Of a stretch of 64,000 nucleotides of DNA, positions 42,205-51,830 are shown one piece after another. Origin of the DNA: Shewanella seohaensis (GTDB taxonomy: Bacteria; Pseudomonadota; Gammaproteobacteria; Enterobacterales; Shewanellaceae). A program made the translations under genes and the position numbers. How positions within the stretch are numbered: position 1 is the stretch's first letter; every line of letters begins with the position of its first letter. The DNA is taken from contig NZ_CP104900.1 of assembly GCF_025449215.1 (NCBI RefSeq), positions 558,001-622,000 of the forward strand, given 5' to 3'. The notes under the pieces were generated by a model that was not told where the DNA came from, searched no databases, and saw only the letters and a list, made by a program, of their open reading frames with translations.

Positions 42205-42435
42205 AGGTTTTATACAGTTTGGCATTTTGTTTCCCAAACTAGCATTTTCTGCGGCATTAGAATATGTCATTTCGATGAAATTCACAGTTCCAAATTAAGT
42301 GCTCTTTTCTCGATTTTCACCCGTATACAATGCTGGGCTCGCGTTCCGTTTAATTTATAACATCCTATCTATGCAGATTTTTTTGCCACAATCCTATGTT
42401 ACCGTACTCATGGTTATTAAGCTTGGAGCCTTAAC

Positions 42436-43166
42436 GTGATTTCAGTCGTGATCCCCGCAAAAGATGAAGTGGGCAATATTGGCCCATTAATGAAAGAGAT
42501 ATGCCAAGCCCTGCAAGGGTTGACTGAGTTTGAAATTCTTGTTGTCGACGACGGTAGTCAGGATGACACTTTTGGTGAAGTTATGCACACCGCAGAGGTG
42601 ATGCAATGCGATGCTAAAGCTATTCGTCACGAGCGCAGTACGGGCCAAAGTACCGCTATTTCCACTGGCGTTTTACACGCCCGCGGTAAATACATTGTCA
42701 CCTTAGATGCCGATGGACAAAACGACCCTGCGGATATTCCCGCCATGCTGGCTCAATTGCCGCAAATTCATGCCGAACACTTTTGTATTGCTGGTTATCG
42801 CAAAAACCGTAAAGACACGGCGTGGAAGCGATTCCAGTCCCGCTTTGCGAATAAAGTGCGTGATGCACTGTTACACGATGGCATACCCGATACCGGATGT
42901 GGCTTAAAACTCTTCCCCGCGAAACCTTCCTGCGCATGCCTTACTTCGACCATATGCACAGATATATCCCTGCACTCGTGCGCCGCATGGGGGGCGAAGT
43001 GTTTATTTCTGTGGTTAATCATAGGGATCGCCAAGTAGGCGTGTCTAAATATACCGCTTGGAATCGGGTCTGGGTCGGAATTGTCGACATCATGGGCGTC
43101 ATGTGGCTCGGTCGTAGGGCAAAAATCGCTAAGGTCGCCCGTAGCGAAACCAGCTGGCACGATTAA
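42436..43166 (+). CDS. GT2 family polyprenyl-phosphate glycosyltransferase (DPM1/ArnC-like), frameshifted
   Basis: A GT-A glycosyltransferase resembling dolichol-phosphate mannose synthase and ArnC. GTG 42436 has GGAG upstream. The first frame shows VVIPAKDEVGNIGPL, the metal and donor motifs VVDDGSQDDT and LDADGQNDP, and reaches GCGLKLFP. The remainder RETFLRMPYFDHMHRYIPALV and HRDRQVGVSKY, with the family's acceptor-loop motif, is one base out. A missing C in the run at 42915-42918 restores 243 residues. Proteins of this size without C-terminal membrane helices charge a polyprenyl phosphate with one sugar on the cytoplasmic face. The next gene starts 2 bp later. Confidence 0.85.
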
Positions 43167-43167
43167 G

Positions 43168-43827
43168 ATGAAGCGACTCTATAAGGCGATTTTTATCGTC
43201 TTTATTTTGCTGGTGTTAATGTTTGCGGCCCAGCAAGGGTTATTCGAGCATGTGACCGATAGCAATTGGGTGGCACACTTTATTGCCGCTCAAGGGGCTT
43301 ATGCGCTGGCGGTATTGCTGATGGTTGGCGCCTTGTTTACCGCTGTCGGTGGGCCGAGGCAGGTGATCGCCTTTGTATTCGGCTTTGCCCTCGGTGGCAT
43401 CTATGGTGGTTTATTTTCCACCTTAGCGGCATTGCTGGGTTGCGTGCTGGCGTTTTATACCGCGAGATTAACCATTCGAAGCAGTCTGCAACGACGTTTT
43501 GGCAATCGTTTACAAAAGTTTGAGGCGTTGATCATTCATCGGACTTGGTTAAAAGTCTTAATGATCCGTTTGTTGCCCGTGGGGAGTAATCTGCTGACGA
43601 ATCTGTTTGCGGGGGCGACACATATCCCCGCAGGGGGATTTATGTTTGGCAGCGTGCTGGGTTATTTGCCGCAGATGCTGATATTCAGTTTTGCGGGCGC
43701 GGGCATTGGCTTGTCCGATCATAACCAACTGGGGATCAGTATCGGGCTGTTTATTATCTCGAGTCTCATCGGTGCTTACCTTTACCGTTCTAGCCTGCGA
43801 AAGCAGGTGGATGAATTGGAAAACTAA
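43168..43827 (+). CDS. TVP38/TMEM64 family (DedA-like) membrane protein
   Basis: A 219-residue polytopic protein started at ATG 43168, directly after the GT2 stop; the longer frame overlaps GT2. It has about five or six hydrophobic segments. The family core is recognisable: GGPRQVIAFVFGFALGGIYG, a FxxR/RLLPVGSNLLTNLFAG motif and the later GSVLGYLPQ. The VTT/DedA superfamily is implicated in lipid scrambling or undecaprenyl-phosphate recycling. Sitting between a polyprenyl-phosphate sugar synthase and a GT39 transferase, it is a plausible flippase for the charged lipid; that is inference. Confidence 0.85.
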   Translation: MKRLYKAIFIVFILLVLMFAAQQGLFEHVTDSNWVAHFIAAQGAYALAVLLMVGALFTAVGGPRQVIAFVFGFALGGIYGGLFSTLAALLGCVLAFYTARLTIRSSLQRRFGNRLQKFEALIIHRTWLKVLMIRLLPVGSNLLTNLFAGATHIPAGGFMFGSVLGYLPQMLIFSFAGAGIGLSDHNQLGISIGLFIISSLIGAYLYRSSLRKQVDELEN

Positions 43828-43840
43828 ATAGGGATTAGGA

Positions 43841-45565
43841 ATGGATGCATTGAATCGTCGTTTCAATAGCGAAGATTATTACCAAGTACTCTGGCCGCTG
43901 CTGTTGATGAGTTTGCTGATCTTGTTGGTTGGCATAGGTTTTCGTTCCCCTTGGCCCGCCGACGAGCCGCGGTTTGTTGAGGTCGCGCGGGAGATGGTGG
44001 CCTCGGGTCAATGGTTATTCCCTACCCGAGGCGGGGAATATTATCCCGATAAGCCGCCAGTATTTATGTGGGCGATCGCCCTGTTTTATCAACTCACGGG
44101 GTCGTTAAAACTCTCTTTCTTACTCCCCAATGCCCTCTGCGGCTTGCTGACGGTATTCCTTGTCTATGATCTGGGTGCCAGATTGTGGAATGTGCGGGTT
44201 GGCCGCAACGCTGCACTATTGCTCCTTATCGTGCCGCAGTTTTTGATGCAGGCGAAAAATGCCCAGATAGATGCCATGGTGATGTGTTGGATAACCGTAG
44301 GATGTTACGGATTAATCAGACATTTTATGCTTGGGCCTAAGTGGCATTGGTATTTTATTGGCTGGGCATTTATGGGGCTTGGGGTGATCACTAAGGGGGT
44401 TGGTTTCTTGCCCCTATTGTTGCTCATTCCGATTGGGGTTTACGCCTTCAAAGATAAGGCCCGTTTTGAGGGCCGCTTAACTTGGCTTTGCCTCGCGGGG
44501 CCGTTGGCCATGTTGGCCGTGATTGCCTGTTGGTTAGTGCCAATGGTGATGACGGTTCAAGCCCATGGCACGCCCGAGATGGTGGCCTATCAAAATAATA
44601 TTTTGTTTAAGCAAACGGGCGAGCGTTACGTCAATGCTTGGCACCATATCAAGCCTTGGTATTTCTTCGTGCTGAGCGTGATCCCTTGGATGTGGTTCCC
44701 GATTTCGTTGCTGGTGGTCGCCTATTGGAAACAGTGGCTGCAAAAGGTAAAAGCCGATCCCACCATTGCGATTCTGCTGATTTGGGTCGGGCTCGTGGTG
44801 CTGTTTTTCAGTATCAGCCCGGGCAAGCGCAACGTGTATATTCTACCCGCATTACCTATGTTGGCCTTGGCGGCATCGGCGGTATTAACGGGTGTTTCAC
44901 CCAAAGCTTGGTTTGAAAAACTAGTCACTGGTGTGCTGTGGTTCTTGGGCGCACTCGTGTTAGTGGCCGGCGTGCTGGCATTTATTCATCACCCTGCACT
45001 TGTCAAAGCGCTGGCGGACTATACCGATGATCTCACTGGCATTGGTTATTTATTTATTTTGCTCGGGGTGCTTTGGTGTGCCTTGCTGTGGCTGGCGCGT
45101 CGTCAGTTTGCCTTGGTTAAGGTGGGGTTAGTTTCCGCCTTGGGCTGGGTGCTGGTGAGCACTTGGGGTTACGCTATGCTCGATGAAATGCGCACCCCGA
45201 GAAGCCTGATGCTACACACAGCCGAAGTGATAGGTGAAGATGCCGAACTTGGCTTAGTAAACTTTAAAGAGCAATTTATTCTGTTCTCGCCCATGAGTGT
45301 GACGCACTTTAGTTATCTCGCGCCGGTAGAAGAGCAGGAGCGTAACGCGTGGCAATGGATGCAGGAGAACAAACAGCGTTATGTGTTAGTGCCTAGCGGT
45401 GCCGAGCTGAGTTGTTTCGATATTAAAGGCGGTAAGAGCATGGGGATTGCCCACCGTGACGAATGGATTTTGTTATCTGCGTCAGAGCTTAAGCCTCAGT
45501 GCCAAGCGCCAGAGCGTGAGTACCGTTACTTTACCGATCATCCTGGCCGTTGGTTAAAAGAGTAA
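43841..45565 (+). CDS. GT39/GT83 family membrane glycosyltransferase (ArnT/PMT-like)
   Basis: A 574-residue integral membrane glycosyltransferase of the PMT/ArnT clan. About 12 membrane segments are followed by a soluble C-terminal periplasmic domain (about 450-574). The first periplasmic loop has the catalytic-type acidic motif PADEPRFVEVAREM, then PTRGGEYYPDKPPVFMW, as in ArnT. These enzymes take a sugar from a polyprenyl-phosphate carrier on the periplasmic side and add it to lipid A, core or a glycan. With the upstream GT2 and TVP38 genes it completes a three-gene transfer unit. No arnA/arnB homologue is nearby, so aminoarabinose is not indicated. Confidence 0.88.
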   Translation: MDALNRRFNSEDYYQVLWPLLLMSLLILLVGIGFRSPWPADEPRFVEVAREMVASGQWLFPTRGGEYYPDKPPVFMWAIALFYQLTGSLKLSFLLPNALCGLLTVFLVYDLGARLWNVRVGRNAALLLLIVPQFLMQAKNAQIDAMVMCWITVGCYGLIRHFMLGPKWHWYFIGWAFMGLGVITKGVGFLPLLLLIPIGVYAFKDKARFEGRLTWLCLAGPLAMLAVIACWLVPMVMTVQAHGTPEMVAYQNNILFKQTGERYVNAWHHIKPWYFFVLSVIPWMWFPISLLVVAYWKQWLQKVKADPTIAILLIWVGLVVLFFSISPGKRNVYILPALPMLALAASAVLTGVSPKAWFEKLVTGVLWFLGALVLVAGVLAFIHHPALVKALADYTDDLTGIGYLFILLGVLWCALLWLARRQFALVKVGLVSALGWVLVSTWGYAMLDEMRTPRSLMLHTAEVIGEDAELGLVNFKEQFILFSPMSVTHFSYLAPVEEQERNAWQWMQENKQRYVLVPSGAELSCFDIKGGKSMGIAHRDEWILLSASELKPQCQAPEREYRYFTDHPGRWLKE

Positions 45566-45589
45566 TCAACAGTCATATCGAAGAAGCTA

Positions 45590-45618
45590 AAAAAATGCCT
45601 GCAATTGCAGGCATTTTT
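45590..45618. terminator. Bidirectional terminator
   Basis: The perfect palindromic stem AAAAATGCCTGCA / TGCAGGCATTTTT ends both the GT39 and the mutM transcripts. Confidence 0.9.
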
Positions 45619-45628
45619 ATCGGCGAGG

Positions 45629-46444
45629 TTAACGCGTCTGGCAGATGCCGCAAAATACTGTGGTGCGTTGACCCAGGCGGATTTCGCTGAGTAGATTGCC
45701 GCACTGAGTGCAGGTTTCGCCGCCGCGGCCGTAAACATGCAGCTTTTGCGCGAAATAGCCGGGTTTACCCTCGGCATTGGTGAAGTCTTTAAGCGTAGTG
45801 CCGCCCTGCTTGATGGCGTGGGCGAGGATTTGTTTGACCTCGGCAACTAGTACCGTTAAGCGTTCAATATCTATCTTGCCGGCCTCCGCCTCGGGGTGTA
45901 TCCCTGCGGCAAACAGTGCTTCGTTGGCGTAAATATTCCCCACACCTACCACAATATGGTTATCCATCAGGCAGAGTTTGATAGCCTTCTTCTTGCCCGC
46001 CAGTGCGGCAGCTAACTGATTGACGTTAAAGGCGTCGGTTAAAGGTTCTGGCCCGAGTTTTTCCAGTAGCGGATGGGCTTCCTCTGGCAATTGGCACCAT
46101 AACCAAGCGCCGAAACGTCTCGGATCGTTAAAGCGCAGAATTCGGCCATTGGCAAGGACAAGATCGATATGATCGTGCTTCTCCACTGGCGTGTCATGGG
46201 GCAGGATCCGCAAGCTGCCCGACATCCCCAGATGCACTATGCTGGTGCCAGCATCGGTATCGATTAACAGGTATTTAGCGCGGCGGCGCACTTGGCGTAT
46301 GGTTTGGCCGATGATCTGTTTGGCAAGTTCGGGGACGGGCCAACGCAGTGAGGCGTTACGGATTACGAGGTCAACCACGGTTTGTTCGACAAGATGTGGG
46401 GCTATGCCCTGACGGGTGACTTCGACTTCTGGTAATTCCGGCAT
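45629..46444 (-). CDS. mutM: Formamidopyrimidine-DNA glycosylase
   Basis: A 271-residue base-excision repair glycosylase/AP lyase that removes 8-oxoguanine and Fapy lesions. The N-terminus MPELPEVEV supplies the catalytic Pro2 and Glu3; the H2TH region [12 protein letters not shown] and the C-terminal zinc finger CTQCGN...CGICQTR are complete. Length matches E. coli (269). Lies 68 bp downstream of a small membrane protein gene in the same direction; coaD and mutM, adjacent in many genomes, are here separated by 7 kb of polysaccharide genes. Confidence 0.97.
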
Positions 46445-46512
46445 GATTGAGTTCTTTTCGGTAATAGATTAGCTGGTGGATTTTGCATCGAGGATTGGCT
46501 GTAAATCGGCCC

Positions 46513-46923
46513 TTAGGCTGGGGGTACTAAATACCAGTTGCCAGCGGGTGATTTGAGCACACCGTCCTCGGAGAAATAAATCCAACGTTGCGATTGGCGG
46601 ATCTCGGCAATTTGGATCACCAGTTCCTGCGGTTTGCCAGTGGGCTGTGGTGCCTCGCTGAGGGGCGAGACTCTTAGGCCTTGCCAAGCCTTGGCCCATT
46701 GGGCGCAGTTGAGCACCAGCGGATCGCATTCCCAACCTGAGGCTTGTTTATGCAGCCACACACCATCTAGCTGCAACTGTGCCAGCGGCGCATTATCATC
46801 AAACAACAGCTGGGCATCACTCGGCACATTATGGGTTTTCTTGTCCATAAACGTCAGTACCGCAATGATAAAAATGCAGGCAAGAATAATGATGTTATTC
46901 CACTGTTTACGAGTAAGCGCCAT
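46513..46923 (-). CDS. Small inner-membrane anchored protein of unknown function
   Basis: A 136-residue protein I do not recognise. A basic start (MALTRKQWNN) and one hydrophobic helix (about 11-25, IIILACIFIIAVLTF) suggest a single membrane anchor with the rest in the periplasm. The outer part has two cysteines four or more residues apart (GWECDPLVLNCAQW), which could form a disulfide, and ends SPAGNWYLVPPA. It lies between moaA and mutM, same direction, and no enzymatic motif is visible. Confidence 0.65.
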   Translation of the reverse strand: MALTRKQWNNIIILACIFIIAVLTFMDKKTHNVPSDAQLLFDDNAPLAQLQLDGVWLHKQASGWECDPLVLNCAQWAKAWQGLRVSPLSEAPQPTGKPQELVIQIAEIRQSQRWIYFSEDGVLKSPAGNWYLVPPA

Positions 46924-47004
46924 AGGTAGAGTGACACAAAAAATGGGACTGATGCCATGAGTGTATCACGGCAAAATAGAGATGCTAGCCCTAGGTCGGA
47001 GGGG

Positions 47005-47988
47005 TTAACCGCCAGTGCTATTCATAAAGCGCAGGATTTGCACGCCACTATTATCGAAAACATGTTGCTTAGGCTTGAGCTTGATACCTTGGAGAATCGC
47101 GGTTTTAAGGCGCTCAATGTCCCCGGGATATTCTCGCACAATGCTTTTTAAATCAATGGAGTGTTCATTACCTAGGCAGAGTAATAATTGCCCCTCTACG
47201 GTTACGCGCACTCTATTACATTCGTGGCAAAAGTTGTGGCTATGGGGTGAGATAAACCCGATATGAATCGGACTATCCGCCATGGTGTAGTAACGCGCTG
47301 GGCCGCCTGTGCGCTTATTGGAAAGTTGCAGGGGATAATGCTCGTTAATCATGGCCTTAACTTCATCACTGCTGCAATGACGCGCGTCTTTACGCTCGTC
47401 CATTTCACCCAGCGGCATTTCTTCAATAAAGGCGATATCTAGGTTTCGGTCACGGCAAAAATTAACCAGATCAATCACTTCATGTTCATTTTGCTGCTTA
47501 AGGATCACCGCATTGATTTTAATGCGCTCAAAACCTGCGGCGATGGCCGCATCAATCCCTTCGATCACACGTGCTAATTTACCGTTACGTGTCAGTTGGG
47601 TAAAGAGCTCGGGGTTAAGGGTATCTAGGCTGATGTTTAAGCGCTTAAGACCCGCATCAAACATAGGCTTGGCAAACTTACTGAGCCTAGAACCATTCGT
47701 GGTCATCGATAAATCTTTAAGCCCTGGTAGCTTGCCCAGTAAGCGCACCAGTTGATCGCAATCGCTACGCACCAAGGGCTCGCCGCCGGTGAGGCGAATT
47801 TTAGTCACCCCCAGTTCCGTAAAGGCTTGGGCAATCCAAGCCAACTCTTCGAGATGCATAACATGGTCTTTGGGCAAGAAGCAGGGATCTTCCGTCATGC
47901 AGTAGACACAACGGAAGTCGCAGCGATCCGTCACTGAGAGTCGTAAATATTCGACCTGACGGCCAAAGGCATCCACGAGTTGGCTCAT
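47005..47988 (-). CDS. moaA: GTP 3',8-cyclase MoaA (radical SAM)
   Basis: A 327-residue enzyme that starts molybdopterin biosynthesis by rearranging GTP to 3',8-cyclo-GTP. The N-terminal radical-SAM cluster is CDFRCVYC; the second C-terminal cluster is CHECNRVRVT plus LLCLGN. TGGEPLVRSD and the C-terminal double glycine (STGG), needed for activity in homologues, are present. Length equals E. coli MoaA (329). It is the last gene of the tup-mob-moe unit, 16 bp after mobB-moeA. Confidence 0.97.
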   Translation of the reverse strand: MSQLVDAFGRQVEYLRLSVTDRCDFRCVYCMTEDPCFLPKDHVMHLEELAWIAQAFTELGVTKIRLTGGEPLVRSDCDQLVRLLGKLPGLKDLSMTTNGSRLSKFAKPMFDAGLKRLNISLDTLNPELFTQLTRNGKLARVIEGIDAAIAAGFERIKINAVILKQQNEHEVIDLVNFCRDRNLDIAFIEEMPLGEMDERKDARHCSSDEVKAMINEHYPLQLSNKRTGGPARYYTMADSPIHIGFISPHSHNFCHECNRVRVTVEGQLLLCLGNEHSIDLKSIVREYPGDIERLKTAILQGIKLKPKQHVFDNSGVQILRFMNSTGG

Positions 47989-48004
47989 AGGGATTCAGTG
48001 GCTC

Positions 48005-49804
48005 TTATAGAAGATCGGCAAAAGGTTGAATAAACACGGTTTCACCCGCATTCACCGCCTCAGCATCATCTCCAATGATGATAAGGCAATTGCCTTTGAC
48101 CATAGAGCTGAGCATGCCCGAACCTTGGTTGCCTGTGCTGGTTACGTGCAGTCTGCCATCATTACCGAGGCGATAAATTCCGCGGATAAACTCAGTGCGG
48201 CCCGTGCGGCTACGCAGGGTTTCATCGGTAATCGCCGGGAATAACGGCGCCTGCCAGTTTGTTTCACCGCCGAGTTTACGCAGCGCAGGTTGCACAAATT
48301 GCAGGAACGACACCATCACAGCCACCGGATTGCCGGGTAAGCCGAAGAATAGGCTATCGCCGACCTTACCAAAGGCGAGTGGGCGACCGGGGCGCATATT
48401 GATCCGCCAGAAGTCGATATTGCCAAGGCGCGCTAGCACGGCCTTGATGTAGTCGGCGTCGCCAACGGAAACGCCGCCTGAGCTGATCACCACATCGGCC
48501 TGCGCCGCGGCTTTGGTTAAGGTCGCTTCGAGTGCGCTTTCGGAATCTTCAATAATACCTAAGTCAATGACTTCACAACCTAAACGTTTTGCCATCGCCT
48601 TGATGGTGTAACGGTTCGAGTCATAGATGCAGTTTGGATTCAGAGCCTCGCCGGGTTGGCTGACTTCATCACCTGTGGAGAACACGGCCACGGTCGGGCG
48701 ACGATAAACCGTCACTCGGTCAAGGCCGAGGGAGGCTAATAAGCCCTGTTCGGCGGCGCTTAGGCGTGTGGCTTGGGTGAGGGCGACTTGGCCTTGGCCT
48801 ATGTCTTCACCCGCAAGGCGAACGTGTTGGCCCTGTTGAATGCGGCCATCGAAACTGACCTTGGCATTGGCCTCGTTAGCCAGCTCTCGAGGTTGAACTG
48901 TATCTGCGCCAGCGGGCACGGGCGCGCCCGTCATAATGCGCACGGTTTCACCCGCTTTGAGTGTGCCCGAATATTGATGTCCGGCGAGGACTTCGCCGAC
49001 TAAGGTAAAGCTTGCAGGCAGCGGATCTTGATAGGCGAAGGCATAACCATCCATCGCCGAGTTGGTTTGCTGCGGAACATCCACGGGCGAAATGCTGTCG
49101 CGCGCAAGCACGCGGTTATCTAATGCATCTAAACCAACCTCTTCCACCTCAGCGACTGGGGCGACATGGGATAAAATCTGCGCCAAGCCTTGGCTCACGC
49201 TCAGGTTTTTATCGCTGCCCAAGGTGCAGGCATCGACAGTCGCTATTGGTAATGCGGGGTTGGGTGCTTGCCAGCTATTGGCATATTCCATCACAAAGTC
49301 AGCAATTTGCGCGACATTGTTAAGGTCGAGTCTTCTTAGCTCGCTCGGCAGCGCTGTGTCATCACAGCAAGCGATGGCGAGAATATTGTCGTCTTGGGTA
49401 TAGATAAACGGCTTACCGTGGGCGGCGCGGTGCAGCTCAATTTTCGGTAGCGTGAGTTTTTTAAAGCCTTCGACTAAGACGATATCGACTTTATCGGCTT
49501 CAATTTGCTTGAGCAGGTGGACTAACTCTGGGTCGCCATCGCGGGCATCTTCGGTCATTAGCGCCCAACGCACATGGGAGGCGACTAGCATTTGCCGCGC
49601 ACCGGCTTTGCGCATCTCGTAACTGTCTTTACCGGGAATATCGACATCGAAATTGTGGTGAGCATGTTTGATCACCGCCAGACGCAGGCCGCGCTGATTT
49701 AATTCGGGGATCAATTGCTTGAGTAGTGTGGTTTTCCCCGTGCCGCTATAGGCACAAAATCCGAGAACGGGAATAGATAGCGGATTGACGAAGGGAGTAC
49801 TCAT
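48005..49804 (-). CDS. MobB-MoeA fusion: molybdopterin-guanine dinucleotide / molybdopterin molybdotransferase
   Basis: A 599-residue two-domain protein. Residues 1 to about 170 are MobB: the P-loop FCAYSGTGKTTLL and the HAHHNFDVDIPGKDSYE segment. Residues about 195-599 are MoeA: MDGYAFAYQD, RIMTGAPVPAGADTV, STGDEV and SSGGVSVGDADY. MoeA inserts molybdenum (or tungsten) into adenylylated molybdopterin; MobB assists MobA in GMP attachment. ATG 49804 is preferred to GTG 49810 because AGAGG lies at the right distance. No linker anomaly is visible, so this is a true gene fusion rather than a lost stop. Confidence 0.95.
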   Translation of the reverse strand: MSTPFVNPLSIPVLGFCAYSGTGKTTLLKQLIPELNQRGLRLAVIKHAHHNFDVDIPGKDSYEMRKAGARQMLVASHVRWALMTEDARDGDPELVHLLKQIEADKVDIVLVEGFKKLTLPKIELHRAAHGKPFIYTQDDNILAIACCDDTALPSELRRLDLNNVAQIADFVMEYANSWQAPNPALPIATVDACTLGSDKNLSVSQGLAQILSHVAPVAEVEEVGLDALDNRVLARDSISPVDVPQQTNSAMDGYAFAYQDPLPASFTLVGEVLAGHQYSGTLKAGETVRIMTGAPVPAGADTVQPRELANEANAKVSFDGRIQQGQHVRLAGEDIGQGQVALTQATRLSAAEQGLLASLGLDRVTVYRRPTVAVFSTGDEVSQPGEALNPNCIYDSNRYTIKAMAKRLGCEVIDLGIIEDSESALEATLTKAAAQADVVISSGGVSVGDADYIKAVLARLGNIDFWRINMRPGRPLAFGKVGDSLFFGLPGNPVAVMVSFLQFVQPALRKLGGETNWQAPLFPAITDETLRSRTGRTEFIRGIYRLGNDGRLHVTSTGNQGSGMLSSMVKGNCLIIIGDDAEAVNAGETVFIQPFADLL

Positions 49805-49834
49805 TTGCACCTCTAATCTAGGAAATTTGAAGCC

Positions 49835-50428
49835 TTAGCTTTGGTTTATCTCTGCAGCCAGTCGTTGTTTTTGTTCTGGCGTGTTCACATTGACGAAGGC
49901 ATTGGGTTGATCGGCAAAGGCCGCCACCGCAAAGCGATGTTTGGCATACCAAAAATCAATTTTACGCTCACCCGCTTCGAGAAAGGCGGTCATCGACTCG
50001 CGCAGGCTCGGCTTTAATAACATCACCACGGGTTGCTCACGTTCCCCATCACTGGCAACGGCAAGTTCAGCATCGTTTGCCTCAATGGCGGCCAATAAGC
50101 GGGCGACTAAATCCCGCGGCAGCAGCGGACAATCGCAGGGCACCACGAGCAGATAGTCTGCTTGGGTGTGACCCATAGCAGTGATCATGCCCGCCAAGGG
50201 GCCGAGAAACCCAGTATGCTCATCGCTCAACACCGTAAAACCGAACTCAGCATAACGTGTTTGGTTACGATTTGCGTTGATCAGGATCTCCTTAACCTGA
50301 GGTTTTATCCGCTCGATAGTGTGTTCAATCATGGCCTTGCCGTTTAGCTCGACGAGGCCTTTATCGTCCCCGCCCATACGGCGCGCCATACCTCCGGCAA
50401 GAATTACGGCATCAATTTGCAACGACAT
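49835..50428 (-). CDS. mobA: Molybdenum cofactor guanylyltransferase
   Basis: A 197-residue nucleotidyltransferase that joins GMP to Mo-molybdopterin. The GTP-binding signature [19 protein letters not shown] is at the N-terminus, and the metal-binding [10 protein letters not shown] and a later VNVNTPEQ are conserved. Length is that of E. coli MobA (194). The start overlaps the 3' end of the upstream ATPase gene by 17 bp, and mobB-moeA follows after 30 bp, so all belong to one operon. Confidence 0.95.
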   Translation of the reverse strand: MSLQIDAVILAGGMARRMGGDDKGLVELNGKAMIEHTIERIKPQVKEILINANRNQTRYAEFGFTVLSDEHTGFLGPLAGMITAMGHTQADYLLVVPCDCPLLPRDLVARLLAAIEANDAELAVASDGEREQPVVMLLKPSLRESMTAFLEAGERKIDFWYAKHRFAVAAFADQPNAFVNVNTPEQKQRLAAEINQS

Positions 50429-51119
50429 ATAAAGATCCCTGTGTGGAGTTTGTGGGCGTTTGCTGACGGGAGGTTATCACCTGTTGGTCTTCAATGTGCC
50501 ACTGCTGCTCGCAAATGGCGGTGAGCGCACAGTTTTGGTGGCTGCTTAATAGCATTCCCGTTCCTTGCTGTTTGAGCTGTTGGATCATTTGCAGCACTAA
50601 GGCTTGGGAGTCCTTATCCATATTGGAGGTCGGCTCATCGAGCATCAGTAACTTTGGCTGCAAAATCCAAGCGCGGGCGATGGCGAGGCGTTGTCTTTCG
50701 CCGCCGGATAAATTGCTGGCTCTGGCTTGCAATAGCGAGCCCAGTTGTGCCATCTCAATTGCTTGACCAATTCTACGTTTGGCTTCGGTTTTTGAGGCCG
50801 CAAAGGGAAGCCCGTAGGTCAGGTTGTAATTGACTGTACCATCGAATAGATAGGGATGCTGGTGGAGGTAAACGGCTTTGCCCAGCAAAGGGTTGCGTGT
50901 CCACCATGGGTCCTTTTTAAAGCTGCTGACTTCAATCTTGCCCTTAGATGGCGGCTGTAGACCCGCGAGGATCTTCATTAGGGTCGACTTGCCCGAGCCG
51001 TTGTCACCCTGCAAATAAATGACGTTCCCTTGGCACAACTCTAGGCTATGGGCTTTGAATAATAAGCGCGAGCCAAAGGACATTTCCAAGTCACGGGCGA
51101 TCAGTTTGGCTTGGGTCAT
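50412..51119 (-). CDS. tupC: ABC transporter ATP-binding protein, probable tungstate uptake
   Basis: A 235-residue ABC ATPase with Walker [10 protein letters not shown], signature LSGGERQR, Walker B LLMLDEPT and switch His (SSHQN). It lacks the C-terminal MOP/TOBE domain found in ModC, which suits a TupC-type system. Adjacent genes encode the permease (3 bp upstream) and periplasmic binding protein. Substrate assignment to tungstate comes from tupA and from the cofactor genes downstream. Confidence 0.88.
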   Translation of the reverse strand: MTQAKLIARDLEMSFGSRLLFKAHSLELCQGNVIYLQGDNGSGKSTLMKILAGLQPPSKGKIEVSSFKKDPWWTRNPLLGKAVYLHQHPYLFDGTVNYNLTYGLPFAASKTEAKRRIGQAIEMAQLGSLLQARASNLSGGERQRLAIARAWILQPKLLMLDEPTSNMDKDSQALVLQMIQQLKQQGTGMLLSSHQNCALTAICEQQWHIEDQQVITSRQQTPTNSTQGSLYVVAN

Positions 51120-51122
51120 AAG

Positions 51123-51830
51123 TTAATGGCTCCTTGGCGTTTCTTTGCCGCGTAAACTACCTAAGGCAAAGTTGAGGATCAAGGCCAAGATTAGCAGCAC
51201 TAATCCGAGGGCGATAGCTTGGGCGAAATCGCCTTTACTGGTTTCCAGTGCGATAGCCGTCGGGATATTACGTGTTACGTTTAAAATGTTGCCGCCGACC
51301 ATCATAGAACAGCCGACTTCGGTGAGAATACGGCTAAAGGCTGCGACAATTGCCAGCAATAATGGCATACGCAGTTCGCGGCACACTGTCCAGACCGCGC
51401 TAAACCAAGAGGCGCCTAAGGTGCGAGAGGTTTCCCATGCCCGGCGATCGACACTGGTGAAGGCCGCTTGACTCATGGCGATCATCACGGGGGCGCAAAT
51501 CATCATTTGGCCGAGGATCATCCCTTCTTGAGTGAACAACCACTTTAAATCCCCAAGCGGGCCGTTGCGGGTCAAGATGAGATACACCAACAGGCCGATG
51601 ACGACCGTGGGGATCGATTGCAATGTTTGTACTAAGTTAGTGACAAACCACTTTCCGGGGAAATGGGCAAACGCCAACACAAAACCGAGCACCATAGAGG
51701 GGACTAAGGTGATGAGCAGCGCCGCGAAAGAAACCGAAAACGAGACAGAGATGATGGACCAAACGTCGGGGTCCAATGAAAACAGCAGGCTTAACGCCTG
51801 CTGTAACAGTGCTAGCCAGCCTTCGCTCAT
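51123..51830 (-). CDS. tupB: ABC transporter permease, probable tungstate uptake
   Basis: A 235-residue inner-membrane permease of the BPD_transp_1 fold, with about five to six membrane helices. The cytoplasmic EAA-type loop is recognisable as ETSRTLGASWFSAVWTV. It overlaps tupA by 4 bp (ATGA) and is followed 3 bp later by tupC, so the three are translationally coupled. TupB proteins import tungstate for W- or Mo-cofactor enzymes. Confidence 0.9.
   Translation of the reverse strand: MSEGWLALLQQALSLLFSLDPDVWSIISVSFSVSFAALLITLVPSMVLGFVLAFAHFPGKWFVTNLVQTLQSIPTVVIGLLVYLILTRNGPLGDLKWLFTQEGMILGQMMICAPVMIAMSQAAFTSVDRRAWETSRTLGASWFSAVWTVCRELRMPLLLAIVAAFSRILTEVGCSMMVGGNILNVTRNIPTAIALETSKGDFAQAIALGLVLLILALILNFALGSLRGKETPRSH

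Noticed and set aside
42205..42435. Recognisable operator between ugd and the GT2 gene
   Set aside because: Several TATA-like hexamers occur, but none pairs with a good -35 and no clear inverted repeat is present.
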